DNA of 64,000 bases from assembly GCA_014058105.1 (NCBI GenBank), contig JACGCM010000779.1:2480001-2544000 (forward strand), given 5' to 3'. The DNA comes from Kingdonia uniflora (lineage: Eukaryota > Streptophyta > Magnoliopsida > Ranunculales > Circaeasteraceae). Under the pieces are notes generated by a model. The model searched no databases. It saw only the letters and a list, made by a program, of their open reading frames with translations, and was not told where the DNA came from. Below are positions 10,961-21,720 of the stretch, piece after piece. Every line of letters starts with the position of its first letter. Position 1 is the first letter of the stretch. A program made the translations under genes and the position numbers.

Positions 10961-11945
10961 CTGTTACTACATCTCTGCAATTGTCGCAAGTGTAAAAACT
11001 TGGTTTACATTAAATAATTAGCCAAACTAGATATAAGGCAAAGGTAGTACTAGCCTTCATCTTTTACAACTTGTTTGAATCATTTCAGTAGGCTGGATTA
11101 AGGATAATACTTGGTTCAATTAAATCATTACATCTCTGCGATTGTGGCAAGTGTAAAAACTTGATTCACATCAAAGACTCAGCCAAACAAGAGATAAGTC
11201 AAAGGTAATACTGGCCTTCATCTTTTACAACTTGTTTGGATCATTTCAGTAGGCTAGATCGAGGATAACACTTGGTTCAGCTGAATATTTACATCTCTGC
11301 AATTGTGGCAAGTATAAAAACTTTGTTCACGTTAAAGACTCAACTAAGCAAGAGATAAGGAAAGGCTAATACTAGCCTTCATCTTTTATAACTTTTTTAG
11401 ATTATTTTAGTAGGCTGGATCGAGGATAACACTTGGCTCAGCTGAATCTTTACATCTCTATGATTGTGGCAAGTGTTAAAACTTGGTTCACATCAAAAAC
11501 TCAGCCAAACAAGAGATAAGGCAAAGGTAATACTAGCCTTCATCTTTTACAACTTGTTTGGATCATTCCAGTAGGCTAGTTCGACGATAACACTTGGTTC
11601 ACCTGAATCTTTACATCTCTGCGATTGTGGCAAGTATAAAAACTTGGTTCACATCAAAGACCCGGCCAAACAAGAGATAAGGCAAAGGGAATACTAGCCT
11701 TCATCTTTTACAACTTGTTTGGTTCATTTCAGTAGGCTGGATCGGGGATAATACTTGGTTCAACTGAATCAATACATTTCTGCGATTGTTGCAAGTATAA
11801 ACTTGGTTCGCATCAAAGACTCAACAAGGCATAAGTTAAGGCAAAGGTCATACTAGCTTTTATCTATTTCAATATGCCTGTGACATATCTATATTTCAAA
11901 TCAAGTTTCAACTTGGTTTAACTCAACCTATTTCTGCGATTTAAA
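10961..11945 (+). repeat. 161-bp tandem array (about six and a half units) in element A
   Basis: The landmark 'catctctgcgattgtggcaag' or a close form recurs at about 10970, 11131, 11292, 11452, 11613 and 11774, with a worn copy near 11930. Units share 'cttcatcttttacaacttg' and 'agtaggctggatcgagg'. The array lies directly downstream of pol, a position where every element in this window has a different array. Confidence 0.9.
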
Positions 11946-12137
11946 TGAATGTAAAATTTTTGTTTTATATCAAATACGCACTAGACACAAGATAAGACAA
12001 TGGTCATACTAGTTTTCATCTATTACAATGTGTTTGTGACAAGTACTATTTATTTTCAAGTCAAATACACATTGCAGAGGATTCTTTTCTGTTGGTGGAG
12101 GGTCAGCAGTGATTCCCTATATATTAGGAGGTTTTGC
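11946..12137 (+). other. Worn array end and spacer in element A
   Basis: Holds decayed repeat wording ('atactagttttcatctattacaa') and then a short spacer up to the stop of the antisense gene. Nothing else is seen. Confidence 0.5.
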
Positions 12138-13845
12138 TTACAGTTCGCGAGCCATAGCAGCTCTACCTTGATTTATTGATTGAGCAATTTGAGGGCCTAG
12201 TTGGGTCTGCATGGTGCCGAGATACTTCCCTAGATTTATCTTAGCTCCACAGGTGAATCCCTTATCCGATAGAGTTTTGAGCAAGGTATCTCTTTCTGAC
12301 TCAAGTCCTTTAACATCCTCTACAAAATATGCAACGAACACCCTTAACAGGTTAGATCGAGACATACCAGGTATTATCGTTATTGCAAATCTCGCCTTCA
12401 ACCTCTCGAGGCGTGACTTTAACCTAGCACAATTATCCTTCCATTCAATTATTTCCGCATCAACCTTATCATGATAAATAGCATTTTCTTCCAATTTGCC
12501 AATATACTTTGCCGACTCAGATAGGTTTATGGCTTCTAAGTTTACTACCCGAGCACGAAGTCACCCAATTTCTACGCTCAGCTCTTCTCTAGTCGACAGA
12601 TCTTTCATTAATTCCTCCTTCTTCTTCACCAGTAAGTCCTTTTCTTTGATCTCCCCCTCCAGAAAATTATCCCTAATAAGAGCAGCATCCAGCTTATGCC
12701 GGCATTCCCTCAAATTCACATTTCCCTTCTTAACGTGCCCCTAAATTTGAGACACGTACCTTTCCAGCTCTTTAATCCGACCTGAGAGACTAACTACATC
12801 TTCTCAAACTAAAGGAGCCTTAACCTCAGTTCTACTTCCCCCTGAGCACTCTGTGGCCTCGACATTCATGGCACGAGCAATGGCTTGGTCCTTTTCATCT
12901 TTAAGTCGAGCAACTCTCTCGTTTAAGTTATCGCACCTTCGCCGCATTTCTCAGAATTCGATATCCTTAGTGTAGAGGACTGTTTGCCAATGTTCAGCTG
13001 CGGCCTCCGAAGCCGATAGATTTTCTCGAGCTACCCTCAGTTCATCATCCTTTTCAATGAATTTTTGTCTCATTCGCCCCAGCTCATTCCTACATCTTTG
13101 AAGATTAAATCAAAATCGTTCTTTTGTTTGTTCTAGTGCCTGAATACGGTATTGAGCCATGTCGACCTGCTTACCCTTCGCAGCCAACGCGTCGACCTGA
13201 CGTTGATGTTTCTTCGCACGTTCTGTGGCCTTCAATAGATCTTCTAATCCCTTCTTAATCTCATAATCTTTCTCTTCGACCTGAAGAGTCAGGTCGGAAA
13301 TGGCCTGATTCAACTTCTCAAGTCTAACAATACACTTTTACGTATTGATCCTCTCTGTTCTCATTTGCCTCCTTCATTCTATCATACAGCTTTGCAAATT
13401 CCTGATTGCACATGAGTACGTTGTCCTCATGTGCAGGAGATAAATCCAATTCGACCTAGGAAATATAACAAGTTTTAGTACAGTTCGATTCAGGAAATCT
13501 GATTCCGAATATATACATACTACATTTTTAAGAGACTATGTGATTTCTAAACATCTATTTCCAAGTACTCTTAGACTAAAAGTTTGGACTCCATTCTCAG
13601 ATGAACCCGTCATGAATCTTTTAACGTCGTACAAGGTACACACTTTTGATATATTATTCAGTATTAATAGCATTAGATTTTTTCCATGCATTTCTATCCT
13701 GTTGACTTAATAACTTAACATTAGTTTAACATGTAAGTCAAAAAAACCTATTCTGATCTAACCTGCAGCTCCGCTTCCGCAGACAGTAAGGCTTTAGAGG
13801 CCTCTCTATCACTAGAAAGTCCAGACTCTAGGTCATTTATTCTGA
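12138..13845 (-). pseudogene. Element A antisense gene, coiled-coil C-terminal region
   Basis: The minus strand has a run of charged, heptad-like segments: 12494-12138 (118 codons, with 'CARLKSRLERLKARF' and a stop at 12138), 13313-13110 ('ISDLTLQVEEKDYEIKKG', 'QVDALAAKGKQV'), and comparable stretches between in other frames. This looks like a long coiled coil, broken by indels. It is the 3' end of the antisense gene. No enzyme motif is visible. In C and D the equivalent position also holds coiled coil, but the residues are not conserved, so only the character of the region is shared. Confidence 0.6.
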
Positions 13846-13959
13846 GACTCATCTCTATAATTACCTACAAAGGGTTTATAATCAAAGTCATTCTGCAGAA
13901 GTTTTCGAACCCATACACGATTCAAACAACTTACAAATATTTATACAAACAACACGTGT

Positions 13960-14400
13960 CTACCCTACCTTCTCACTCTCACCTTCTGGGAGCTCAACAT
14001 CATCCCCTTGGTTATCAAGTATGGTCTGGCGGGAGACACTATCTAGACCATCCACGACTCCTACCACTTCCGCTTCCTCATCCTCTCCTTCCTCAACATA
14101 AGTGTCAGCCTTAATGGCATCTACCTCCGCCTGAGAATAGCCCTTCAGCATTAAGTAACGACCTAGTCTGTCACATACCTTTACCATCTCGACTGCAACT
14201 AGCCAATCGCCACGATGTGAGCAGCCTTCAGCTGCCTGACTTCCTTCATTGTTTCAGTCTTGGCTCGAGCTAGGTCTTTCTCCAGCTCATTCTTCGCCTT
14301 CTGCAGCTCAGATTTTTCTTCTTCAATACCGAGCCAAATCCCCTTGACAAGACGAGCAACCTACAAAAATTATATCTCAGTTATTAGCTCGAAGTATATT
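13960..14400 (-). pseudogene. Element A antisense gene, coiled coil and acidic segment
   Basis: On the minus strand 14400-14210 reads as coiled coil ('EEEKSELQKAKNELEKDLAR'), followed at 14187-13960 by 'LMLKGYSQAEVDAIKA' and an acidic run (EEGEDEEAE). C has 'IDDKGYDPETSEPYP' then 'FFEGDD' (41780-41700), and E has an acidic run after 'LMGINLETL'. So a lysine/glycine-tyrosine element followed by acidic residues seems to be a shared feature. It reaches a stop near 13960. Confidence 0.55.
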
Positions 14401-14514
14401 AGGCATTTCTTTATGATAATATAAACTTACCATTTGGCTCATATCTTCCTCTCCTTGGAGAATCGCCAACCTAGCCCTTTCCTCGACCTCTTTGAGATTG
14501 TCCACTGAAGCAGA

Positions 14515-14913
14515 TCACCCCTCGAAGACCTTCTTTCTTGACTTCCCCAAATCTTTGACCCTCCTCCTCTTCCCTTTTACGACCTCACCACTTATAGTGG
14601 TACCAGAGGCCGGCATAGCCTTTAACATCTGTCTCTTCAGAAATTTTTGAGCTATTTTGCTCGTCGCAGGATTCTTAGCTCGAACCTCCTTACCACTTAT
14701 TTTCTTTTTGCCTTCATCGACCCCCACCATCGACCATGTAGACTGAGCCTTCCTAACCATGTCCGACTTACTATCAAATCTCTTCTTTCTACTCAGGCCA
14801 AGTTCCTCCAAAACGAGTTCGAGTTCAGTCTCATCCTCCACAACTTTGTCCAACAAGGATTCCATTCTTTCCACTATACACTTCACACCTACAATAATAC
14901 ATTTTACTATCAA
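14515..14913 (-). pseudogene. Element A antisense gene, basic middle region
   Basis: A 132-codon open frame on the minus strand. It starts in a short hydrophobic stretch that is probably intron read-through, then has an acidic helix ('DETELELVLEELGLSRKKR', about 14840-14780), and ends in lysine/arginine-rich sequence ('VKGKRRRVKDLGKSRKK', about 14580-14530) that would suit a nuclear localisation or nucleic-acid-binding tail. C has a comparable basic stretch ('LKIKRQRRKK', 42680-42650) at the same relative place. Function unknown. Confidence 0.6.
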
Positions 14914-14989
14914 CTACAGTTATCAACAAAACATAACAATAATTTTATCTATGCATGTCAATACTTACTTTGCTTTATAGATCTAAATT

Positions 14990-15720
14990 GAAGGTCTAAA
15001 GGTTCTTCATCATCTCTTTGAAGGCAATGACCCTTCACCCATATGATGTTGTCATTCCAAGTTCGACCTGTTAAATTCAGATCAAAAAATGACGCCGAGT
15101 TATACTCGCACAGAAAGACGACCCCCTACTGGCCTTAAAATTCTTTACCCAATAAAACTGCTGAATGTCCTCAGGGATTATCCTCCTCACTTTTTCCTCC
15201 TTTTCCCACCTTTCATTCAGATGGTCACACACAGTTATTACCTCCCACATGTACCCATTTATTTAAACAGGACATGCCCTAATTTCATTCATAATCCTCT
15301 TCGCCAAATTGGTGAGGGGAAGGCTCAACCCATACTCTAATTGAGATAGGTAACACAAAAAATTCTCCGAGTGGTCACTCCGCACAATCCCATCGAAATA
15401 CTCTAACTAGATCGATTCAGCAATACCCCTATCTCATTTTTCTACTTCCAAATCTACCAATAGATAGAAATACTCTTCCCCCTCCGCTACCATACGACCC
15501 CTAAACTGCCTACCAGTAAACTCTACACATTTGCCCCACTTTCCCCCTACAGCTGCCTTGGCCTTAAAAAATTATCTAAAGGCATCAGAACCCAAAGGAT
15601 AAGACACCAACTGACCAGGGAAACTTGGGAGTTGTTCCAATCCTCCTTCCCCTTAGTTATTAGACTTATTCGTCCGACCAGAGGTCGAAATGTCATTAGC
15701 AGACGAATTTCTCATCTTAA
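14990..15720 (-). pseudogene. Element A antisense gene, Transposase_28-like domain
   Basis: On the minus strand this contains, in order, 'FPGQLVSYPLGSDAF' (about 15640-15590), 'NLAKRIMNEIRACPV' (about 15318-15270), 'CDHLNERW' and 'FYWVKNFKASRGSSF' (about 15150-15110), and after a short gap 'NIIWVKGHCLQRDDEEPL' (about 15050-15000). The same series of landmarks is found in B, C, E and in part D: a loop with P and N, a tyrosine/tryptophan 'Y-W' strand, then 'W...(I/L)V.G' plus acidic residues. This resembles Pfam Transposase_28 of rice and maize gypsy elements. Role unknown; broken here by stops. Confidence 0.68.
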
Positions 15721-16054
15721 AAGCAGATTCTACAAGCACATTTTCGACCAACAAGGATGCCTCTAATGTCGACCTACATACAACTTAAGGTATTTATCAT
15801 TCTTCCATCTATGTATTATATATATATATGCAACATATATCTCTGATCAATCATTCACGTATAATATAAATCTTTAACTATAGAAAATCAGCATATATCG
15901 CATATATATCTACTAACCTTCAGTATCCGAATGAGAATTGGCAGTAGAGTAATGCTTTCCCCTCACTACGCTGCTGTTTTGCCACCTACGAGATCCAGAA
16001 TCTTTTGCCCTCTTCAACTGTTTATCGCCTTCGGATAACTCTTTATCGAATCCC

Positions 16055-16339
16055 CTAATTTTCATCTTTCTCTTTGAGTGCTCTCCAAGTTTTTGTGATA
16101 AAATGTTTGTTTGAAGATGAAGAAGAACTATTTATCCTTTTTCTCTCATGAAGTTGGCATTTATTGCTCCTCGTATGAACCGCCCTCGATTCTAGAATTG
16201 GGGCGTCCTTTCCACTCTCCATGTCAGACGCTTTGTACCTTTTCGATAAAGCCACCTTTCCATCATTACAACTCCCCGCATTTTTAAACATATTTTTTCT
16301 CCTTATTTCCATATCTTTTCTAAACCTTCCCTCACTCAT
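16055..16339 (-). pseudogene. Element A antisense gene, second exon (NDGKV exon)
   Basis: An open frame of 94 codons on the minus strand, with 'SCNDGKVALSKRYKA' (about 16280-16235), 'SRAVHTRSNKCQLHERKR' and a serine run. Two other copies (B at 4060-4330; G at 63276-63513) conserve the NDGKV core, the following lysine and the 'SN/TQ-x-CQ' end. The strong conservation compared with surrounding sequence marks it as a true exon. It lies about 500 bases downstream (in antisense direction) of the exon at 17097-16837, and the SINE sits in that gap. Confidence 0.68.
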
Positions 16340-16617
16340 GATGACTCACACTGTATGATGTCAGAGCTCTATTTCCTTTTGCATACGAAACAAAACTAGA
16401 AGCTTCTGCATTTTTATATTTTTGTTTCTTAGTCCTTGTTTATCATACTTATAGTGACTGACGTCATTTTTTTTTAAATTGTACAAATGTTCAAATTTAT
16501 TCAAAATCTTTGCTAAAACAGTCTCAAAACAATTCGCCCTTATTGAGGATCCAATTGACTTATTTTATTTCTGTTGCATTCACAACATTTCTATTATTCA
16601 TAAGACATACACTTAAC

Positions 16618-16751
16618 CATTGGGCTCTTGGCCCAGTGGTGGTAGTACCTCTCCACCTAGTGGGAGGTCGTGGGTTCGAAACCTCATGGGGTTGGATACT
16701 CAGGGTTGCGAATCCCTATAAAAAACCAGCTTAAATAAAGTAAATAATAAA
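16618..16751 (+). mobile_element. tRNA-derived SINE with 18-bp target duplication
   Basis: An internal RNA polymerase III promoter is visible: A box TGGCCCAGTGG (about 16628-16638) and B box GGTTCGAAACC (about 16673-16683). An A-rich tail follows (about 16718-16751). It is flanked by the 18-base direct repeat 'ataagacatacacttaac' (16600-16617) and 'ataagacacacacttaac' (16752-16769), 17 of 18 identical. It lies in the intron between antisense exons 1 and 2 of element A, so it came in after A. The family is not identified. It is not a tRNA gene: no cloverleaf 3' half or CCA-proximal stem. Confidence 0.85.
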
Positions 16752-16836
16752 ATAAGACACACACTTAACACATCATCCAGTCACATTATTCGTCGGTCCT
16801 CAGATAATCGGATTCAATTTCAACTTCAGCAATCAA

Positions 16837-17097
16837 CTAGCAAACTTTTCTCGATCTACCTATTCTTTCACTGACACACATCAGAAAATTAACAAGCATG
16901 CTCCCTGCTCCTTCCATCTGAACCCTCGAGCTCACATTCCCTCCCCATAGTTTTGCATCGTAACTAGATGAACCAAAGAACCTCTTACCAACTTCAACAA
17001 TCTTTATAGACAATAATCCTTCCACGCAACACGAATCCTCTGAGATCGAGCCGCACCATCCTAAATCTCTACTCCATTTGTCTTTCATCATACCCAT
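16837..17097 (-). pseudogene. Element A antisense gene, first exon (proximal copy)
   Basis: An open frame of 86 codons on the minus strand. Its 'LLSIKIVEVGKRFFG...YDA' (about 17018-16950) aligns with B's 'LAIKIVEVLERIFRLLDYDA' (about 19450-19390) and G's 'EIREAVFGQQDYDA' (about 62776-62820). In B and G the exon ends in a conserved CGxxGHxGxFxC motif followed by a splice-donor-like sequence; in A that end is worn. A frameshift near the start hides the MVxT beginning seen in related copies. Function unknown. Confidence 0.55.
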
Positions 17098-17099
17098 AT

Positions 17100-17880
17100 T
17101 TATACGTTTCTCACTAACTTTCTACCCAAAATACGTGATTTTTATCTTTTACCCCGTAACAGAAACCCCAAATCTTAAGATCAATTATTCAAACTTATCC
17201 CCACATCAGTGATACAAAATAGCCATTGCATTTGGCCCTACCCACCTATAATAGCTCGAGTTTACATATTTCTTAAAATTTCTACCCCTCACCTGTTAAA
17301 CAAAAATCATTTATATCGGCACGACATTGACAATACATGGTCTTCTCAGTTCGAACAGCATTGCAACAATGTTTCATCATTTATCAAATAGTTATTCAAC
17401 TAACACCCAACACAATTCAGGACATTTCAAGAAGATTTTCTATGCACAATTTTATAAAAAACAACATTTATTCATATCAAAGATAGTACATAAGATTTAC
17501 AGATAACAAGTTTTCACACAGGAATACAGCATAATGTTATTCGTCCAACACCAAACTCTAGGTACTTTACAGATAACAAGTTTTCCCTGTTTGTTAAAAG
17601 CTACAGGCCATTCAGGCACGGCGAGGTATCATGTTTTCCAGTTCTTCTTACTTCAGTAATTTTTCACCCTGATGTAAAGAAGATAATGGAACCAATAAAT
17701 TTTTTTCCTCATATGGCTCGGTTGAAGCCTAGTCAAACATCAAGCGAAAACTATGCAAGCAGTGGACTCAATGTTGGCACCCACAAAAAAGGATGAAAGA
17801 CCTTCTGAGCGCAAAACATGATGGAAATGCGTCAGCAAGACCCCCCTTCCCGTTCACCTCCTCCACTGCCATCACTCCCT
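17100..17880 (+). other. Stretch without recognised gene in element A
   Basis: AT-rich, with a short internal duplication ('tttacagataacaagtttt' at about 17496 and 17565) that recurs in B near 20045-20090. It probably represents leader or intron sequence of the antisense gene. No coding pattern is supported. Confidence 0.5.
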
Positions 17881-17883
17881 CTT

Positions 17884-18241
17884 CTATAACCACCACCACC
17901 GAAGAGTTAATAGAGATGATAAGGGCCCAACCTTAGAATCGATGGCAACACAAGAAATCAGCATATCTTCCCCGCAGATACGCCTTTCCCTGCATATGAA
18001 CCCTTTACCCTGTCTTCCGCAAGGGTGCAGAGACAGGCCTAACGTTCCTCGCCTGACAAGACGAAGACATGAAGTCCCACTTATAATAGAAATCTTCCTT
18101 AGCTTCAACCGCTTTCTCTCCTGATAGGGCTTGATACGTTGGAAGAACAGGTGCTGGGATCGCCATTTCCAAGGAATGATCACCAAAGTATTTCAACTTC
18201 AACCTCTGCGCTTCAGACGCAATCCTCTCTTCAAGAGCCAT
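17884..18241 (-). pseudogene. Element A short antisense ORF next to the polypurine tract
   Basis: Minus-strand frame 'MALEERIASEAQRLKLKYFG' (18241 leftward), then 'HSLEMAIPAPVLP'. B has 'RLKLRYFGDQSLEMPTPIPV' at about 20700-20640, so this is a shared coding segment. Just upstream A reads 'IVKT' where B has 'MVKT' at about 20760, so the true start has probably mutated. C (45960-45900) has 'ELHMKFFGQHDL'. It opens within about 320 bases of the 3' LTR, so transcription from inside that LTR in antisense would read it first. Function unknown. Confidence 0.6.
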
Positions 18242-18542
18242 ACTCTAAGTTTTCACAATCTCAGAGAAAGTTAGACATGCAAGAATTGATCCAAAGAGTT
18301 GATCAATGTACTCTTTATATAACCCTAACTTTATTGTGCAGGTACATTTTTCCAAGCGTCCTCATTTAATACGGACGCGACAATTTAAGCTCAACCGTCA
18401 CATACATCTGAGTCATCAATTAATAGCCATCACTTCCCAATATCACACAACTTCCATCCTGTCAAACGCCATTATTGTTCTGTTTCAAATTTAAAACTTT
18501 TAACATATTCTTTCTCAACTAAAGCCACTCGTGACTTCGGTT
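18242..18542 (+). other. Spacer before polypurine tract, element A
   Basis: About 300 bases with no gene. By position it would be the leader of the antisense transcript. Confidence 0.45.
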
Positions 18543-18555
18543 GCGAAGGGGCGAT
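18543..18555 (+). other. Element A polypurine tract
   Basis: GCGAAGGGGCGAT directly before the 3' LTR. The same 'GGGGGCGAT/AA' type tract precedes the 3' LTRs of B (21095-21107), C (46263-46275), E (58451-58463) and, in reverse, G (61449-61460). Confidence 0.8.
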
Positions 18556-19135
18556 TGTAGGGACTTATCTCTTGACCTCATTCATAATTGAGTTCACGTA
18601 GTTTGATTTACCTCCATCTCAGGCTAACGCAATTTTAGCATTTAGTACTCCAGTCAAACATTCCAACTAGCCCCACAGAATACTCAAGAACGTGGGTCGA
18701 GCTAACCCCGGAAAACGTTATTCAGTCAAAGACACCTATCTTCCACTAACTCGTCAGTTATTCAGTCAACCGCCACTAACCATATCATTTGAAAAATGTG
18801 TTCTAGCATGATGAAGAGCTTTGTAGAAGCATTTAAAAAGGAAAAGTTTCATAAGAGACAGGAACAAGAAAAATAACTCAAAACTTCTCATTTACGAGAT
18901 CAAAAACATTTTTATGTTCTAGATAACACTTGTAATAAACATATCCACTCAAAGTAATAAAGATACTTTTACAAATATCCTCCATACGAGGTCATGGTTT
19001 TTTACCTGTTTAGAGGTTTTCCACGCTAAAAACACTTGTTCTCATTTTTTACTTTCTATTAAAGTATTGTTACAGGTTCATTGGTGTGATAGCTTTTTCC
19101 TAATCAAATCAAGCTTACAGAATTTGGCCATTTCA
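18556..19135 (+). repeat. Element A 3' LTR
   Basis: TGTAGGGA ... GGCCATTTCA, 580 bases, aligned along its full length with the 5' LTR (4596-5175). Followed by the duplication ACTCC (19136-19140). Confidence 0.93.
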
Positions 19136-19140
19136 ACTCC

Positions 19141-19500
19141 CTTACATGTAATTACACCTAAAATATCCATGATGTCCCGAGGAGCCACACTTGATCAGTT
19201 TGCCTCCAGCGATCCTCACATCTTCCAACTTGATCTCTTTTTCAGTAATTAGTCTCACAACTTCTTTTCGAGCTGAAGGCTCCACAATCACTTCCTAGAA
19301 TAGTTCCTCATAGAAGCGATATCCGTACTCAAGTTTCTTACCCATCTAATTTAAACCTTCAAACTGACACTCAATTACTAGCAGGCCAGCATCATAGTCT
19401 AACAATCTAAAAATCCTCTCCAGCACTTCAACAATCTTTATCGCCAACCGTCCCTCACCAGCAAAGCGAATTCTATTAGATCGAGTCCACACTATTTTTA
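19141..19500 (-). pseudogene. Element B antisense gene, first exon with CGxxGHxGxFxC motif
   Basis: On the minus strand the exon starts near 19500 with 'IVWTRSNRIRFAGEGRLAIK' (M changed to I), continues to 'DYDAGLL', and ends 'EKEIKLEDVRIAGGKLIKCG', then SSGHHGYFRC. G's copy shares 'IA.GQLK.CG.EGH.G.FKC', then GTAAGT. The spacing of C, H and C suggests metal binding, but that is inference. Two in-frame stops lie in the middle. Element A inserted just past the 3' end of this exon, in the intron. Confidence 0.65.
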
Positions 19501-20210
19501 TTCTCTTCCACCGGCTTAAAAGCTCATTTTTCCTATTTATACAGTTTTCTAAATTACTCCAGATCCCCCAAACTTCATAATTATATTTTGTTCTTTCAGA
19601 ACAGAAAACCCTAGTATCCTGAGAAATGTTATTTGAACTTATCTATCCACATCGACCTCAATGAATACAACTTATTCCATATCGAACTTATTCTTTCCAA
19701 ATCCAATATTTTTGAACGACCTCCCTGAGCTTGAATTTCCCATTATTAAATCTTAAAACTTCTACAGTTATCTCTCTCACACCCAATAATTCTTAGTCAT
19801 TCAGTTTGAAAACAAATTCTTACACAACTTTTATCTTACAAACATATTTTTACATCTCGACTGCTATAACAGATTTTGAGGTTCCAATCTCATACATTAC
19901 ATTTCATCCTCCGTAAATCTTTGAATTATTCATAGCTCGATTTAAAAAGCTATTCTATATATCAACATAAAGTTTAAATAACAAATTTTATTAAGCTTGA
20001 ATATACATTATAGGTACTTTACAAATATCGAATCTTGCAGGTACTTTACAGATAACAAGTCTTTTAGGTACTTTATAGATAACAAGTCTTTCAAGTACTA
20101 CAAAGCAACAAATCCTTCAGTTTATCTGACTTCAGTAATGTTTCACTCAAAGAATCTTCAGAAGCAAAGTAGACATTGGAAAATACAGAGCATCCTCCAT
20201 CCCGTGAGTT
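19501..20210 (+). other. Stretch without recognised gene in element B
   Basis: AT-rich sequence with a short direct repeat ('tactttacagataacaagtctttcag' forms at about 20040-20100). It corresponds to A's 17100-17700. No coding pattern. Confidence 0.45.
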
Positions 20211-20775
20211 TGGTCAAAATCTAGACATGGAGTCAAGCTTCAAATAGAAACTATGGAAGAGAGAAAGTCCGTGCTTGAACCAACTCTTTAACCTAAAGGT
20301 CTTCTTGGGACCTAGAAATAATGATAGTGCAGAAGCAGACTTCCATTCTCCGTCTCCCTTCTCCACTGCAAATTTTGCCTCCTCTATAACAACCACCACC
20401 GAAGAATTGGTGGAGATGGAGAGGGCCCGACCTCAGAATCTAATCCAACGCAAGATATTGGCGTAACTGCCTCACAGTTACACCAACCCCCGCATCTGTC
20501 TTCTCAACCTTGTCTTCCGCAAGGATGCAGACACAACTCCAGCGCTGTTTGCCTGTTAAGACAAGCTAATGAAATCTCCACATATAATAAAAGTCTTTCT
20601 CAGCTTCATCCGTTTCTTTTTCCGAAATACCCTTAAATGTCGGTAGAACGGGAATGGGGGTGGGCATCTCCAAGGACTGATCTCCAAAGTATCTCAACTT
20701 CAACCTCTACATCTTAACATAAACTCTCACTTCATAAACTATTCTCCGGGTCTTCACCATTGCCAATCTAGACTT
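20211..20775 (-). pseudogene. Element B short antisense ORF next to the polypurine tract
   Basis: Begins on the minus strand with 'MVKTRRIVYEV' (about 20762) and, after one stop, continues 'RLKLRYFGDQSLEMPTPIPV', then 'EAEKDFYYMWRF', each matched in A (18241-18050: 'EAKEDFYYKWDF'). It then decays. That two separate elements keep the same short antisense frame near the polypurine tract supports a real gene rather than chance. Role unknown. Confidence 0.6.
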
Positions 20776-21094
20776 CTAAAGAATTTTGTAACAAATAGTA
20801 TACTTTGCCACAATCCTCGGTATTGGTACTATTTATATAACTCTAATATTTAATATGTAGGTTGGTTTCCCAAGAGTCATCATTCAAAATAGACAAAATT
20901 CTCAAAACCCCAAGAGTCGTGTACATCAATATTCCCATCATTATTAAATGTACAAACATCTCCCCATAAAAATATACACATTTTCCATTCAGTCAAATCA
21001 ATATTAATACTTCCTTCATTTTTAAATTTCCATAACCAATATGCCCGTATACCCACAAATTCTTTCTCAACCAAAACAACTCATGATGTAAGTT

Positions 21095-21107
21095 GTATGG
21101 GGGCGAT
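21095..21107 (+). other. Element B polypurine tract
   Basis: GTATGGGGGCGAT, immediately before the 3' LTR. Confidence 0.72.
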
Positions 21108-21720
21108 TATAGAGACCTATCCCTCAATCTAACCCAATTCAAACTATTTCCAGCTCGAACTACCTCCATATCAAACTCACGCATTCTACATGTGACATAA
21201 ACTGTCAGCATTGACACCTACGCCAAGAACTGATGAAGAACGTGGGTCGAGCACAATAAAAAAAATGAACAAGTCAAAGGCACCTGTCTCTTACAAACTT
21301 AACAGTTACTCAGTCAAGCACAACTTACCACAATGCTCGGAGAATGTGCTTCAGCACGATAAAGAACTGCGGACAATATCTATATAAAGAAGAAGTTCCA
21401 TAAGAGACAAGGACTAGAAAAATATAAGAGAAATCACCAAGAAAACTACATTTTCTAGATTCTCAAAACACCAAACTTCTTATTTACAAGATCAAGTATT
21501 TCTAGTTTGAGAGATCACTTATATAAAGATATCAGCCTCAAGCAATAAAAGTCATTATTACAAAAACCTCCATCTCGAGGTCATGGTTTTCTACCTATTA
21601 AGAGGTTTTCCACACTAAATCACCTGTATCATTTCTTATTTCACATTATTTTTGTCATCGGAACATTGGTGTAAGAGCTAATTCTGTGTCATTTCAAGCT
21701 TACGGAATTAGGCCATTACA
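21108..21720 (+). repeat. Element B 3' LTR
   Basis: 613 bases from TATAGAGA (TG eroded to TA) to GGCCATTACA. It aligns with the LTRs of element A across its length, including the 'gaggttttccac' wording and a TATA box (21381-21389), but is clearly more distant than A's two LTRs are from each other. No primer-binding site follows, so it is the 3' LTR. Confidence 0.85.

Larger units (their letters stand above)
4596..19135 (+). mobile_element. Element A: complete 14.5 kb Tat-type Ty3/gypsy retrotransposon
   Basis: Two 580-base LTRs (4596-5175 and 18556-19135) bound an internal region with primer-binding site, gag, protease, RT, RNase H, second RNase H, integrase, a 161-bp tandem array, an antisense gene and a polypurine tract. 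The identical 5-base sequence ACTCC flanks both ends (4591-4595; 19136-19140). The LTRs differ at about 10 of the first 68 positions, mostly transitions, so the insertion is old. It lies inside element B. All coding parts carry stops; integrase has lost two catalytic residues. Confidence 0.93.
19136..21107 (+). mobile_element. Element B, right piece (antisense leader region)
   Basis: Continuation of B after element A, beginning with the duplicated ACTCC. It parallels A's 16800-18555: for instance 'ctcctctataacaaccacc' near 20370 against 17880, and the shared leader ORFs. It ends at B's polypurine tract and 3' LTR. Confidence 0.82.

Noticed and set aside
16621..16690. A tRNA gene
   Set aside because: A and B boxes are present, but the 3' half does not fold as a tRNA and an A-rich tail plus an 18-bp duplication follow; it is a SINE.
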